Shown: positions 18,473 to 27,771, counted from the stretch's first letter. The stretch is 64,000 nucleotides of DNA from Thermoactinomyces vulgaris (GCF_003688725.1 NZ_REFP01000007.1:354900-418899); one strand, 5' to 3'. Numbers and translations are program-made. Notes: a model not told the origin generated them from the sequence alone.

Positions 18473-19166
18473 ATTTGGATGGATGACGGCGGTCTTGAGC
18501 GGAATTGTTGCTTATTGGATTCCCGGGCTGGCTTATTGGATCGGATCGGGAAAAGTCGGGGAGCCAGTGCGTTATTCATTCCGTTTGAAACCATTGTACC
18601 GGGTTTTCTTCGCCATCTTTTCCGCCGGCTTGTCATGGGTGGTTCAATGGAAGCTGGGGACCGGTTGGGAAAGTTGGATGGCGACGGTGCTGGTTTGGTT
18701 GTTATTGGTGATAGCATTGACCGACATCTGGTTTTTTCTGATTCCCGATGTGGTCACTTACAGCGGGTTTTTCCTTTTTATGTCGTGGCGTTTCTTTATG
18801 GATGGAACCCATGTGCCCGTTTATTTGACCGGAGGATTTTTCATCACGTCGGGGTTGTCTCTGGTAAGCTGGATCAGCCGCGGGCTGGGTTGGGGCGATG
18901 TCAAGCTGGTCGCCATGGCATCCTGGGTGATTGAATGGCCGCAACTTTTGTTGTCCATCTGGTTAGCTACACTGAGTTCCATGCTTCATGTGACCGGACG
19001 TCTCCAAACCCGGGGGAGGGCGGCCATCCGTGAACCGCTTCCTTTCGGTCCTCATTTGGCCGTCGGAATGATCCTTTCTTTATTGTGCGGGGATATGCTC
19101 CGGGATTGGTACGGGGAACAGTTTTTGCAATTTTCCTGCCCTGTTTTGGTTCTATCGTTCCTATGA
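18465..19166 (+). CDS. Prepilin peptidase (type IV leader peptidase, A24 family), short form
   Basis: A 233-residue polytopic membrane aspartyl protease. Catalytic aspartates are Asp87 (ALTDIWFFLIPD) and Asp145 in the GWGD motif (142-145), followed by VKL. PFGPHLAVGM near the C-terminus is also typical. The N-terminal CxxC cytoplasmic methylase region of ComC/PilD is missing, so it may cleave prepilins without N-methylation. TTG 18465 is chosen with GAGGAAGG upstream; it overlaps the PilT-type gene by eight bases. Its place between folC and spoIIB corresponds to comC in B. subtilis. Confidence 0.88.
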   Translation: MNEFGWMTAVLSGIVAYWIPGLAYWIGSGKVGEPVRYSFRLKPLYRVFFAIFSAGLSWVVQWKLGTGWESWMATVLVWLLLVIALTDIWFFLIPDVVTYSGFFLFMSWRFFMDGTHVPVYLTGGFFITSGLSLVSWISRGLGWGDVKLVAMASWVIEWPQLLLSIWLATLSSMLHVTGRLQTRGRAAIREPLPFGPHLAVGMILSLLCGDMLRDWYGEQFLQFSCPVLVLSFL

Positions 19167-19213
19167 ATTCATAAACTATATTAACAGGATGATAGAGAGG
19201 GGGCAGTCAATCC

Positions 19214-20329
19214 ATGGAAAAACTGAGAAAATCTCAAGTGCAAGTGCATAAAACCGGATTAAAGGTAAGGCTCCAAACCAGACCGGTAGCTGCAAAGCCG
19301 AAGCATGACTGTTCCGTCACAGCGGAAACCAAACCGCTGAACAAGCCGAAAACAAAAACGCAAAAGCCGTTTTTGGAACCATGGCTGAAAATGAAAAATT
19401 TGACGGCAGGAAGCGTGTGGCCGTGGGAAAAGGCAAAGAATGAAAAACGGGTGATTCAGTGGGCTTCCCCGAACAATCCGTTTCATCATAAAAGAACCGG
19501 GAAAAAAAGGCGGTTCAGCCCTGCCTGGCAAATGATATGTTCGGCCGGGGCCGCGCTGGTGATCGGCACCGTCATGGGACTTTCCGTGTTGAATTTGTTT
19601 TTTAACGAAAATGCCACGTTTTCCAACCGCACCATTGATTCTCATCTCAATCCGCCGGCGGATGCGGGGGGGAAAGAAACGCCGGTACCGGAACCAACCG
19701 GCCGTTCCCAGTCTCTTCCCCCGCTTCAGACCGTGATGTTGCAGGCGGGAAGTTATGAAGAAAAAGCTGGAGCGGAAAAAGCGATGAATCAATTCCGGGT
19801 GCAAGGGTTGGCCGCCGTGATGTCGGAACAAGCTCCGTACCGGATTTATCTGGGGATGGCGCCTGACCGGGATCTGGCGTTAAAATTGTCGGCGATTTAT
19901 CAGGAACAGGATGTCTCCGTCTATTTGAAGGAAGTCCAATTACAAGGAGAAGCGGCATTGGATCCGGAAGTGAACCAAGTACTTCTGGATACATTGAAAC
20001 AAGGAAACAACCTGGTGCAACAACTAAGCAGCCTGTCAGCCGGTGCCATCCGGGGGAAGGCACAGCAGGAAACACCGCTGAAGGTGCCGGGGGGGTTATC
20101 TGAACAATTCCAAAACTTCGTCGTCCGGATGCAATCGGTGAAAGGAAAACTCCCGGGTGACGCCAAGGAATCGGCAGACAAGATGATCCAAGCGTTGGAT
20201 CAGGCCGTGCAAAGCGGGTTGGCTGCACAAAAAAATCCCGGACAGGCGCTTCTGTGGCAGATGCAAGAGGGGTTGATCCGGTATACGGTTGGTTACGAGA
20301 AATTGATTCAATCCTTAAAAGAACAATGA
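19214..20329 (+). CDS. spoIIB: SpoIIB-like sporulation protein with SPOR domain
   Basis: A 371-residue bitopic membrane protein. It has a basic cytoplasmic N-terminal region of about 105 residues, one transmembrane helix at about 108-130, a linker, and a SPOR domain at about 171-240 (TVMLQAGSYEEKAGAEKA, YRIYLGMAPDRDLA). The SPOR domain binds denuded septal peptidoglycan. The remaining C-terminal part (240-371) is predicted helical and unassigned. Its position just before maf, radC and mreB is that of B. subtilis spoIIB, which helps septal wall thinning during engulfment. ATG 19214 has AGAGGGGG about eleven bases upstream. Confidence 0.8.
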   Translation: MEKLRKSQVQVHKTGLKVRLQTRPVAAKPKHDCSVTAETKPLNKPKTKTQKPFLEPWLKMKNLTAGSVWPWEKAKNEKRVIQWASPNNPFHHKRTGKKRRFSPAWQMICSAGAALVIGTVMGLSVLNLFFNENATFSNRTIDSHLNPPADAGGKETPVPEPTGRSQSLPPLQTVMLQAGSYEEKAGAEKAMNQFRVQGLAAVMSEQAPYRIYLGMAPDRDLALKLSAIYQEQDVSVYLKEVQLQGEAALDPEVNQVLLDTLKQGNNLVQQLSSLSAGAIRGKAQQETPLKVPGGLSEQFQNFVVRMQSVKGKLPGDAKESADKMIQALDQAVQSGLAAQKNPGQALLWQMQEGLIRYTVGYEKLIQSLKEQ

Positions 20330-20419
20330 AATTTTTTGGTCGAATGGCTCCAAGGGCATTTGGAATCTTGTTGTAGAGCTTGCCATCTGATAAACTAAAA
20401 AATGATATATGAATTGACG

Positions 20420-20446
20420 GCACCCCGCGAAAGCGGGTGCTTTTTT
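20420..20446 (+). terminator. Intrinsic terminator of spoIIB
   Basis: GCACCCCGC-GAAA-GCGGGTGC (one bulged C) followed by TTTTTT. Confidence 0.8.
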
Positions 20447-20525
20447 CCTTGATAAGACAATCTGTAAATTTTTGGAAATTGATTATAACGTTGGCTGGTT
20501 TTTGTTTTCAGGCAGGTGTTCATGG

Positions 20526-21125
20526 ATGGATATGAAACGCGAAATCGTTTTGGCTTCCGGATCTCCTCGCAGAAGAGAATTGCTTGCTCGTTTTGGAGTT
20601 CCGTTTCGTGTTCAAACAAGCCACATTGATGAGAACAAGGATTTACCCGGTTTGCCGGAAAGAGTTGTGGAAGAACTGGCAAGGCGCAAAGGGAAGGCGG
20701 TTGCCGCCGGATGCCGGGATGCATTGGTTATCGGAGCAGATACAGTGGTTGTGTTTAACGGAAACATTTTGGGAAAGCCGAAAGATGAACAGGATGCCGC
20801 TTCCATGTTGAGGATGTTGTCAGGAAAAGAGCATCAGGTTTATTCCGGTCTTTCTGTGATCACCGTTGATCAGGGAGAAATCACGAGAGAGGTTGTATCG
20901 CACCGGATGACGCGTGTTTGGATGCGACCGCTTTCCGATGAGAAAATCAAATGGTATGTGAACACGAAAGAGCCTTTAGATAAAGCTGGAGCTTACGGAA
21001 TCCAAGGGTTGGGAGCTTGTTTGGTGGACCGGATTGAAGGATGCTTTTTTAATGTGGTCGGCATGTCTTTGTCCCTCTTGGATGAAATGCTGACCGAAAC
21101 CGGTTATACCCTTGCACAGGATTAA
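20526..21125 (+). CDS. maf: Maf-family nucleoside triphosphate pyrophosphatase
   Basis: A 199-residue house-cleaning pyrophosphatase active on dTTP/UTP-type or modified nucleotides. It has LASGSPRRRELL near the N-terminus, the GADTVV catalytic block, KPKDEQDAASML and GIQGLGACLVDRIEGCFFNVVG. ATG 20526 lies seven bases after AGGTG; ATG 20532 is an alternative. It is followed by radC and mreB, the conserved Bacillus order, where Maf has been linked to septum formation. Confidence 0.94.
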   Translation: MDMKREIVLASGSPRRRELLARFGVPFRVQTSHIDENKDLPGLPERVVEELARRKGKAVAAGCRDALVIGADTVVVFNGNILGKPKDEQDAASMLRMLSGKEHQVYSGLSVITVDQGEITREVVSHRMTRVWMRPLSDEKIKWYVNTKEPLDKAGAYGIQGLGACLVDRIEGCFFNVVGMSLSLLDEMLTETGYTLAQD

Positions 21126-21214
21126 CGTCGGAGATTCATCTCTGCTGCCCTTTGACAACTTGGTTCAATCCTCCGGGAGGAAGGAGTGGAGCGGCCGGCA
21201 GAGGAGGATGGAAG

Positions 21215-21922
21215 ATGAAGGAACCGAAAAATTCTTTGCCGATGTTAAAAGATGTTCCGGAGGAAGAAAGACCCCGTGAGCGGATGTTGCGCTTCGGGCC
21301 GGAGAAGTTGTCCAATGCGGAGTTGTTGGCTCTTTTGCTTCGGACGGGAAGCACGGGAGAATCGGTCATGGTGCTGGCGCAACGTGTGTTGAGCAAAACG
21401 GGGGGTCTGAAAGCCCTCACACAAATCTCACTCCAAGAATTGATGCAAATTCATGGCATCGGCCTTGCCAAAGCCGTGCAAATCATGGCAGGGGTTGAAC
21501 TCGGGCAACGGATTTCAAGGTTGCTGCCTGAGGAACGGTATGCCATACATTCCCCGCAAGATGCTGCCCGCTACGTCATGGAAGAGCTTCGTTTTCTGAA
21601 ACAGGAACATTTCGTTTGCCTTTTTTTAAACACCAAGTATCAAGTCATCGGAAAACAGTGCATTTTTAAAGGGAGTTTAAATGCCTCTGTTGTACATCCC
21701 CGGGAAATCTTCCATGAAGCGATCCGTTTCAGTGCTGCGGCAATCGTTTGTGTACATAATCATCCCAGCGGGGACCCGACCCCCAGCCCGGAAGATCTCG
21801 AAGTGACGGAGAGGTTGGTGGAAGCTGGGAAATTAATGGGGATTGAAATTCTGGATCACCTGATTATCGGGGATCAATTGTATATGAGCATGCGTGAGCA
21901 CGGCATGATTCCGGAGGAATGA
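21215..21922 (+). CDS. radC: RadC/YsxA family JAB1-MPN domain protein
   Basis: A 235-residue protein. The N-terminal part has a helix-hairpin-helix region (LMQIHGIGLAKAVQIMAGVELG). The C-terminal part is a JAMM-like domain with the metal motif HNHPSGDPTPSPEDLEVT. The biochemical role is unsettled; despite its name a repair function is not proven. ATG 21215 has GAGGAGG (21201-21207) seven bases upstream; longer in-frame starts lack this. It lies directly before mreB, 43 bases away. Confidence 0.94.
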   Translation: MKEPKNSLPMLKDVPEEERPRERMLRFGPEKLSNAELLALLLRTGSTGESVMVLAQRVLSKTGGLKALTQISLQELMQIHGIGLAKAVQIMAGVELGQRISRLLPEERYAIHSPQDAARYVMEELRFLKQEHFVCLFLNTKYQVIGKQCIFKGSLNASVVHPREIFHEAIRFSAAAIVCVHNHPSGDPTPSPEDLEVTERLVEAGKLMGIEILDHLIIGDQLYMSMREHGMIPEE

Positions 21923-21965
21923 CCGGCGATGAATCAGATCAGGTATCATGGGGAGGAGGAATTTT

Positions 21966-23024
21966 ATGTTTGGCGGTTTTGTCAAAGATTTGGGAATTGA
22001 TTTGGGGACGGCCAACACCTTGGTATATGTCAAAGGGGAAGGAATCGTGGTCCGGGAGCCGTCCGTGGTGGCCATGGAATCGGGAACCGGAGAAATCAAA
22101 GCGGTGGGAAATGCAGCCAAACTCATGATCGGGCGCACCCCCGGTAACATTGTTGCGATCCGCCCGATGAAAGATGGTGTGATTGCGGATTACACCACCA
22201 CGGCAACCATGATGGAGTATTTTATCAAAAAAGCGATGGATCAAAAGATGATCATTCCCCGTAAGCCGAATGTGATGGTCTGCATTCCGTCAGGGGTGAC
22301 CCCCGTTGAAAAGCGGGCGGTGGAACAAGCATCGACGCGGGCCGGAGCCAAAGAGGCTTACACGATTGAAGAACCCTTTGCGGCGGCCATCGGGGCCGGT
22401 CTGCCCGTATGGGAGCCGACCGGGAGCATGGTGGTGGATATCGGCGGCGGCACCACCGAAGTGGCGGTCATTTCCCTCGGGGGAATCGTGACGTGCCAGT
22501 CGTTGCGGGTGGCCGGCGACAAAATGGATGAAGCGATCATCCAATATATCCGCCGGAAGCATAACTTATTGATTGGCGAGCGGACGGCGGAAATGCTGAA
22601 ATTGGAGATTGGCTCGGCGATTCCGACCGATGATGATTCCGGCAAGGAAGAACGGGAAATCAAAGGAAGGGATTTGCTCACCGGTCTTCCCAGAAAAATT
22701 TCCATCACTTCGAGAGAAATTGCGGAAGCCTTGTCCGAAACGGTCAGAGAGATTATCAATGCCGTGAAATTGACTTTGGAAGAAACCCCGCCGGAGCTTG
22801 CGGCCGATATTTTGGAACGCGGGATTACGTTAACCGGGGGAGGGGCTTTGCTTCGCAATATCGATGAATGTTTGCATCAGGAGACCCACATGCCCGTGAT
22901 GATCGCGGAAAACCCGCTGGATTGCGTGGCGATTGGGACGGGTGCTTCTTTGGAGCATCTTGATAAATTGAATCCGAAAAATCAATCCGGTTATCTGGAG
23001 TCGTTTCGGAAACGTTTTTATTAA
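21966..23024 (+). CDS. mreB: Rod shape-determining protein MreB
   Basis: A 352-residue bacterial actin that polymerises under the membrane and guides lateral wall synthesis. It has the phosphate-1 motif [31 protein letters not shown] (phosphate 2) and [13 protein letters not shown] (adenosine motif). ATG 21966 follows GGAGGAGG. It begins the mreBCD-minCD run and so is probably expressed with them. Confidence 0.98.
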   Translation: MFGGFVKDLGIDLGTANTLVYVKGEGIVVREPSVVAMESGTGEIKAVGNAAKLMIGRTPGNIVAIRPMKDGVIADYTTTATMMEYFIKKAMDQKMIIPRKPNVMVCIPSGVTPVEKRAVEQASTRAGAKEAYTIEEPFAAAIGAGLPVWEPTGSMVVDIGGGTTEVAVISLGGIVTCQSLRVAGDKMDEAIIQYIRRKHNLLIGERTAEMLKLEIGSAIPTDDDSGKEEREIKGRDLLTGLPRKISITSREIAEALSETVREIINAVKLTLEETPPELAADILERGITLTGGGALLRNIDECLHQETHMPVMIAENPLDCVAIGTGASLEHLDKLNPKNQSGYLESFRKRFY

Positions 23025-23039
23025 AGGGTTGTGAAATGG

Positions 23040-23855
23040 ATGAGGCGCAGTACCAATCGGTTTCTAATTGTGATGGCCCTTGTTGTTGCGATCTTTCTGA
23101 CTGTCAATGTGACACGGGGGGAAAGGGGAACGCTTACGGCACCGGAAAGCTGGTTCATCAACGGCTTCGGATGGATCCAATCCTTGATTCATCTCCCTGT
23201 CCAACCCCTTCTTGCGGCGGGAAATGAAGAAGAAAGCCCCGAAACCGCCATGATGAAATTGAAAGTTCAAGCGCAAAACCTGGAAAAGGAAAATGAGGAG
23301 CTGAAAAAGCTTCTCGGCTACAAAAAAGAGCATCCGATGGATACCATTACGGCCCGGGTGGCTTACCGCAATCCGGACCGTTGGAATAACCGGCTGGTGA
23401 TTAACCGGGGCTCGGAAGACGGTGTCGAGCCCAAAATGCCGGTCATCACTTCCGAGGGATTGATCGGACGGGTGGAAAATGTGACAAAGTACATGTCCGA
23501 AATTCAGCTGTTGACGGATTCCGAAGGAGGCCCCGGGATTGCAGCGGTGATTCAGACCGGTTCGGAGGAAGTGTTGGGAATTGTCGAGGGGTATGATCCC
23601 CGGAAAAAATGTTTGATTTTAAATAAAGTCTCCGTCACCGCCCGGCCGAAGAAAGGACAAATGGTGGTGACTTCCCGGTTATCGGATGTTTATCCGGGGG
23701 GGATTTTGATCGGTACCGTCGACGATGTGAAAATGAGTGAAGGAAAAGTTGAACAGGTGGTTTACGTCAAACCGTCCGCATCGTTTGAGAATCTGGATTT
23801 TGTCATGGTGGTGAAAGATCCGGAGAAATTACAATTAAATCAGCTTCAGAAATAA
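23040..23855 (+). CDS. mreC: Rod shape-determining protein MreC
   Basis: A 271-residue bitopic protein. It has an N-terminal membrane helix (FLIVMALVVAIFLTVNV), a coiled coil at about 70-100 (LKVQAQNLEKENEELKKLL) and an extracellular beta-rich domain with RVAYRNPDRWNNRLVINRGSEDGV and GLIGRVENV. It links MreB to the wall synthases. GTG 23031 is in frame, but ATG 23040 has better spacing from AAAGGG. It is 15 bases after mreB. Confidence 0.95.
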   Translation: MRRSTNRFLIVMALVVAIFLTVNVTRGERGTLTAPESWFINGFGWIQSLIHLPVQPLLAAGNEEESPETAMMKLKVQAQNLEKENEELKKLLGYKKEHPMDTITARVAYRNPDRWNNRLVINRGSEDGVEPKMPVITSEGLIGRVENVTKYMSEIQLLTDSEGGPGIAAVIQTGSEEVLGIVEGYDPRKKCLILNKVSVTARPKKGQMVVTSRLSDVYPGGILIGTVDDVKMSEGKVEQVVYVKPSASFENLDFVMVVKDPEKLQLNQLQK

Positions 23856-23885
23856 AAACATACCGGGAACAGGAGGGGAAAATCG

Positions 23886-24416
23886 ATGAAAAAATACTTC
23901 GTCGCTTTTCTCTCCTTCCTATTTATATTGGAAGGATCCAAATTGCAGTTATTGCTCCCTCAATCTTGGGGGAGCACTTTTGTCATGATTCCGGCATTGG
24001 TGGTAAGTGGTTTGATTTCTATTTCTTTCTATTTGCCGCGCCGTTATGTATTATTGATCAGTTTTATCTTCGGATTGTTCCATGATATTGTTTACGGGCC
24101 GGCCATCGGGATCAAAGCGTTCACGTTCCCTCTTGTCGCATACGGCACTTATCTGTTATCCGGCGCTTTCTCGTTGTATCAATGGATCGCAGGGATCACC
24201 TTCTTTTTGGGGCAATCCGCATATTTTATCATCCTCTATGGATGGTATTGGTTGTTTGGTTTTGCAAAGATGGATTTTTCTTATGCCTTTTGGCTCCATA
24301 TCGTTCCGTCCATCCTGTTGAATTTGTTGCTGGCCTATCTCATTCATCAGCCGATCCGCTGGATCTATCAGAAAAAACGAAATCGCTCCATTATCTTTGA
24401 CACGATTTTGCGTTAA
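23886..24416 (+). CDS. mreD: Rod shape-determining protein MreD
   Basis: A 176-residue membrane protein with about five hydrophobic helices. It includes the family's GLFHDIVYGPAIGIKAF segment and a basic C-terminus (YQKKRNRS). It completes the MreBCD elongation complex. ATG 23886 follows AGGAGGGG. The order mreB-mreC-mreD-minC-minD is conserved in Bacillus. Confidence 0.93.
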   Translation: MKKYFVAFLSFLFILEGSKLQLLLPQSWGSTFVMIPALVVSGLISISFYLPRRYVLLISFIFGLFHDIVYGPAIGIKAFTFPLVAYGTYLLSGAFSLYQWIAGITFFLGQSAYFIILYGWYWLFGFAKMDFSYAFWLHIVPSILLNLLLAYLIHQPIRWIYQKKRNRSIIFDTILR

Positions 24417-24492
24417 GCCTTTAAAGCGCGACACGGATGGAAGGAAAATAAAGGGAGAAAGCGAAATCAATAGTGAGGCGGGTGACGTCAAG

Positions 24493-25173
24493 ATGGGTAA
24501 AGTGTTAAAACCGGGCGTAACGATCAAAGGCACCAAAGACGGCCTTCTCTTCTATCTCGATGATTCGCGTCCCTTTTCAGCTGTATTGGAAGAGTTAAAA
24601 CATAAGCTGGAAAACACGCAAGCCGCAAATATTTGGGATGGTCCTGACATGAAAGTCATCATCAAACTGGGGGAGCGGCAGATTACCCGGACGGAAGAAA
24701 AGTCGATACGCGCATTGTTCTCCAAGCGAAAGAACTTGATTATTCACGAATTCCAGTCGGAAGGAAAGCATTATCTGCAAAGGGAAGAAGATGAGATTGA
24801 AGTCAAATCGGGGACGGTGCGTTCCGGTCAAGTGTTGGTACATAGCGGAAATCTCCTTTTTCTGGGGGATGTGAATCCGGGCGGAACGATTCAATGCACG
24901 GGAAGCATTTATGTATTGGGGGCGTTGAGGGGGCTGGCCCATGCCGGATGTGAGGGAGATGAAAATGCCATCATCGTCGCATCGGTTTTGCGTCCCACAC
25001 AGCTTCGCATTGCAGATGTGATTTCCCGCCCGCCGGATCGTTGGGACGAGGCCGAAGTGGGAATGCGTTTTGCTTATTTGTCGGATCATCAAATTGCTGT
25101 GGAGAAAATTCATCTTCTGGGGCAGTTGCGTCCGGAATTCGAGTGGAAAACAAACAGACGGCGTTTTTTATAG
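24493..25173 (+). CDS. minC: Septum site-determining protein MinC
   Basis: A 226-residue FtsZ inhibitor. The N-terminal domain (TIKGTKDGLLFYLDD, DMKVIIKLGERQIT) is followed by the C-terminal beta-helix with GTVRSGQVLVHSGNLLFLGDVNPGGTIQCTGS, which dimerises and binds MinD. ATG 24493 is chosen because it gives the normal N-terminus; the frame is open 32 codons further upstream into mreD. The ribosome site (GCGGGTGA) is weak. It acts at the membrane with MinD to block polar septa. Confidence 0.95.
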   Translation: MGKVLKPGVTIKGTKDGLLFYLDDSRPFSAVLEELKHKLENTQAANIWDGPDMKVIIKLGERQITRTEEKSIRALFSKRKNLIIHEFQSEGKHYLQREEDEIEVKSGTVRSGQVLVHSGNLLFLGDVNPGGTIQCTGSIYVLGALRGLAHAGCEGDENAIIVASVLRPTQLRIADVISRPPDRWDEAEVGMRFAYLSDHQIAVEKIHLLGQLRPEFEWKTNRRRFL

Positions 25174-25199
25174 ATGACAGATGGTTTGGAGGGTGAGCA

Positions 25200-25994
25200 T
25201 TGGGAGAGAGTGTTCTTGTAACCTCGGGCAAAGGGGGCGTGGGGAAATCGACGACTTCGGTCAATATTGGAACCGCCCTTGCTTTGTCCGGGAAAAAAGT
25301 GTGTTTGGTCGATGCAGATATTGGTCTTCGAAATCTGGATGTATTGATGGGATTGGAGAACCGGATCATTTATGACCTGATTGACGTGTTGGAGAAGAAA
25401 TGCCGGATTGAACAGGCTTTGATCAAGGATAAGCGTTGTGATGAGCTTTATTTGATGCCGGCCGCCCAAACGCGGGATAAAACCGCCGTTTCCAGAAAAC
25501 AAATGCGTTGGTTGATTGCCGAATTAAAAGAGCAATTTGATTATGTGTTCATTGACTGCCCGGCGGGCATTGATGTCGGTTTTAAAAACGCCGTATCCGG
25601 TGCGGATGCGGCAATTGTCGTCACCACACCCGAAAATGCGGCCATCCGGGATGCGGACCGGGTGATCGGTTTATTGGAAAAAGAGGAAGTGGCGGCACCG
25701 AAATTGGTGGTAAACCGGTTGCGCAAGCAAATGGCCAGAGACGGAAGCATGATGGATGTTGATGAAGTCGTGGCGGTCCTGGCCGTGGATCTTCTGGGGG
25801 TGGTTCCCGATGATGAGCAGGTGATCCGGGCCGGGCACACGGGCGAACCGATCGTTTATGACCATCGGAATCCAGCCGGAAAAGCATACCGGAATATCGC
25901 GCGCCGGATTCAGGGGGAAATGGTTCCCCTCATGGTTTTGGAAAAAGAAGCCGGCGTGTTCACCAAAATGAAAAAATGGTTGGGATTTGCTTGA
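25200..25994 (+). CDS. minD: Septum site-determining ATPase MinD
   Basis: A 264-residue deviant Walker ATPase. It has SGKGGVGKST near residue 10, DADIGLRNLD, FIDCPAGID and a C-terminal amphipathic membrane-targeting helix (VFTKMKKWLGF). It brings MinC to the membrane. The start is TTG 25200, with GGAGGGTGA seven bases upstream. It is the last gene before a terminator. Confidence 0.97.
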   Translation: MGESVLVTSGKGGVGKSTTSVNIGTALALSGKKVCLVDADIGLRNLDVLMGLENRIIYDLIDVLEKKCRIEQALIKDKRCDELYLMPAAQTRDKTAVSRKQMRWLIAELKEQFDYVFIDCPAGIDVGFKNAVSGADAAIVVTTPENAAIRDADRVIGLLEKEEVAAPKLVVNRLRKQMARDGSMMDVDEVVAVLAVDLLGVVPDDEQVIRAGHTGEPIVYDHRNPAGKAYRNIARRIQGEMVPLMVLEKEAGVFTKMKKWLGFA

Positions 25995-26006
25995 TGCGAC
26001 AAACGA

Positions 26007-26032
26007 AGCAGGCCGGGACGGTCTGCTTTTTT
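26007..26032 (+). terminator. Intrinsic terminator of the mre-min run
   Basis: AGCAGGCC pairs with GGTCTGCT (one G-U pair) around a GGAC-containing loop and is followed by TTTTTT. Confidence 0.8.
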
Positions 26033-26060
26033 CATATTCCGGATGGGTTGGACATATATT
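26032..26060 (+). promoter_or_regulatory. Sigma-E-like promoter of spoIVFAB
   Basis: TCATATT at 26032-26038 matches the sigma-E -35 consensus (KMATATT) at every position. After 14 bases, CATATATT at 26053-26060 matches the -10 consensus (CATACANT) at seven of eight. Transcription would start near 26067, leaving a leader of about 24 bases. In B. subtilis the spoIVF operon is sigma-E dependent, in line with this. Confidence 0.7.
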
Positions 26061-26090
26061 GATGAAAAATGGACAAACGGGTGATAACCT

Positions 26091-26849
26091 ATGGCCAGTG
26101 AACATGAGTGGGTTCGGCAAATTCGAAAAAGACGGGAGCAACAATGGCGTCAGATGAATAAGATCAGAGAACGGAATCTTGCCGGAAACCGCTTGGAATC
26201 CGGTTCGGTCCCGTGGTATCAGGCATCCGTGAAACAGCCGGAGGAAAACAAAGCCAAACGCAAACCGCTCCAATCATTTTTGAATCAGTGGATCATTGTG
26301 ATGATTTTGTTTTTGGCAACCGCCGCGGTTTATTCGTTGCCGTCTGCCCGGACCGCTCCTGTGAAACATTGGATATCCCGGTCGCTCACAGAGGAATTTC
26401 AATTCGCAACCGTGTTGGACTGGTATCAAAAATATGCCGCCGGATCCCCGGCGTTGTTGCCTGCCTTTTCGGGGAACCATCAAGAAAAAAAAGAGGAGCA
26501 GTGGACTGCCCCGGTGGCGGGGAAAATAGCCTTGCCGTTTGATGAGAAACGAAAAGGAGTGGTTCTCGTCACCCCGGAGTCGGCCAAAGTGGTGGCTGCG
26601 GGAGAGGGAAGGGTTCAATTTACAGGGTATAAAGAAGGACTTGGCAACACCATCATTATTCAGCATGCCAACGGGACCGAAACATGGTACGGCTGGTTGG
26701 AAGATATGAAAGTAAAAGAAAAAGACTGGGTTCAAAAAGGAAAAGAGATTGGTACGGTCAAAAAGATGGAGAATCAATCCTTTTTCTATTTTGCCATCCG
26801 GAAAAATAAAGCATTCATCAATCCGGTGAGCGTGATTCCGTTTGATTAA
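26091..26849 (+). CDS. spoIVFA: Stage IV sporulation protein SpoIVFA
   Basis: A 252-residue regulator that holds and inhibits the SpoIVFB protease in the outer forespore membrane. It has a basic N-terminus (EHEWVRQIRKRREQQWRQ), one transmembrane helix near 65-83 and a C-terminal LytM/M23-like domain (VVAAGEGRVQFTGYKEGLGNTIIIQHANG). The zinc ligands of true M23 peptidases are lost: the second motif reads YGW instead of Y-x-H, and no HxxxD is seen. It is therefore a structural, non-enzymatic domain, as in known SpoIVFA. ATG 26091 follows GGGTGA. It overlaps spoIVFB by eight bases. Confidence 0.92.
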   Translation: MASEHEWVRQIRKRREQQWRQMNKIRERNLAGNRLESGSVPWYQASVKQPEENKAKRKPLQSFLNQWIIVMILFLATAAVYSLPSARTAPVKHWISRSLTEEFQFATVLDWYQKYAAGSPALLPAFSGNHQEKKEEQWTAPVAGKIALPFDEKRKGVVLVTPESAKVVAAGEGRVQFTGYKEGLGNTIIIQHANGTETWYGWLEDMKVKEKDWVQKGKEIGTVKKMENQSFFYFAIRKNKAFINPVSVIPFD

Positions 26850-27708
26850 GCGGATGGTTCCGGTGCCCGTTCGAATTCATCCTTTGTTTTGGCTCATTGT
26901 CTGTTCAGCGGTATGGACAGGCTATTTTATTGAGATCATCACTTTGTTTGTGCTGGTGTTGATTCATGAATTGGGCCATGCCGCCGCTGCCGGTGCATTC
27001 GGCTGGAGGGTGGATTCCATTGAGCTGTTGCCGTTTGGCGGTGTGGTGAAAACCGATGAATGGGGAACGGTGCCGTCCCGGGAAGAGATGACCGTCGCTT
27101 TGGCCGGACCGTTTCAACATATCCTGATGATCCTCATCAGTTTGTTTTTCTTCCGGCAAGGATGGTGGACAAAGGAGTGGACAGAATATTTTATCCAAGG
27201 GAATCTCATGATCGCCGGGTTTAACCTGTTGCCTGTCTATCCTTTGGACGGGGGGCGTGTTTTTCTTTCGGCGCTCAGTTATTTTTTCCCGTACCGGTTT
27301 TGCCTTCACTTTACACTGTGGACGGGAATGGCCGGGTCGCTGGCATTGTGCGTGCTGGCCCTTTTTTGGTCACCCGGGGGGATTTTGGTTCACTTGCTGA
27401 TCCTCGGCATCTTTTTGTTTTATTCCAATTTGCGGATGTTCAGGCAGAAAAATATCCATTTTGTCCGTTTTCTTCTCTTTCGGCGTCATCATCCCGATCT
27501 GTCCCGCCCGGTCAAAAAGTTGCGCATGAAACCCGACACCCGTTTGAATGAGGTGATTTTAAAGCTCTGTAAAGAAAAATACCATGTTTTGGAGATTGTG
27601 GATCAAAACGGGGAACTGGTAAGTATTTTGCCCGAAGAATGGCTGCTCGATGCTTACATGTCTTGTCCGTACGGCAAAACAACCATCAAGGAATGGTTTG
27701 CGTCATGA
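26842..27708 (+). CDS. spoIVFB: Stage IV sporulation intramembrane metalloprotease SpoIVFB
   Basis: A 288-residue site-2-type protease that cleaves pro-sigma-K in the mother cell. The zinc motif HELGH is at residues 42-46 and the third ligand Asp136 lies in PVYPLDGGRV. It has about six hydrophobic helices and a C-terminal CBS-like domain (about 215-285). TTG 26842 is used; ATG 26854 has no ribosome site. Coupling to spoIVFA by overlap fits a one-to-one complex. The sigK and bofA genes are not in the window. Confidence 0.94.
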   Translation: MIKRMVPVPVRIHPLFWLIVCSAVWTGYFIEIITLFVLVLIHELGHAAAAGAFGWRVDSIELLPFGGVVKTDEWGTVPSREEMTVALAGPFQHILMILISLFFFRQGWWTKEWTEYFIQGNLMIAGFNLLPVYPLDGGRVFLSALSYFFPYRFCLHFTLWTGMAGSLALCVLALFWSPGGILVHLLILGIFLFYSNLRMFRQKNIHFVRFLLFRRHHPDLSRPVKKLRMKPDTRLNEVILKLCKEKYHVLEIVDQNGELVSILPEEWLLDAYMSCPYGKTTIKEWFAS

Positions 27709-27737
27709 AATTGGGTGGAGTTGGAAGCGAAAACACT

Positions 27738-27767
27738 TTGACAATTTCCATTGGAATGTGCTAAGAT
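27738..27767 (+). promoter_or_regulatory. Promoter of rplU-prp-rpmA
   Basis: TTGACA (27738-27743), 18-base spacer, TAAGAT (27762-27767). Confidence 0.7.
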
Positions 27768-27771
27768 AAGC

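Noticed and set aside
20450-20490. TTGATA ... TATAAC pair before maf
   Set aside because: The spacing between the elements is far outside the sigma-A range.
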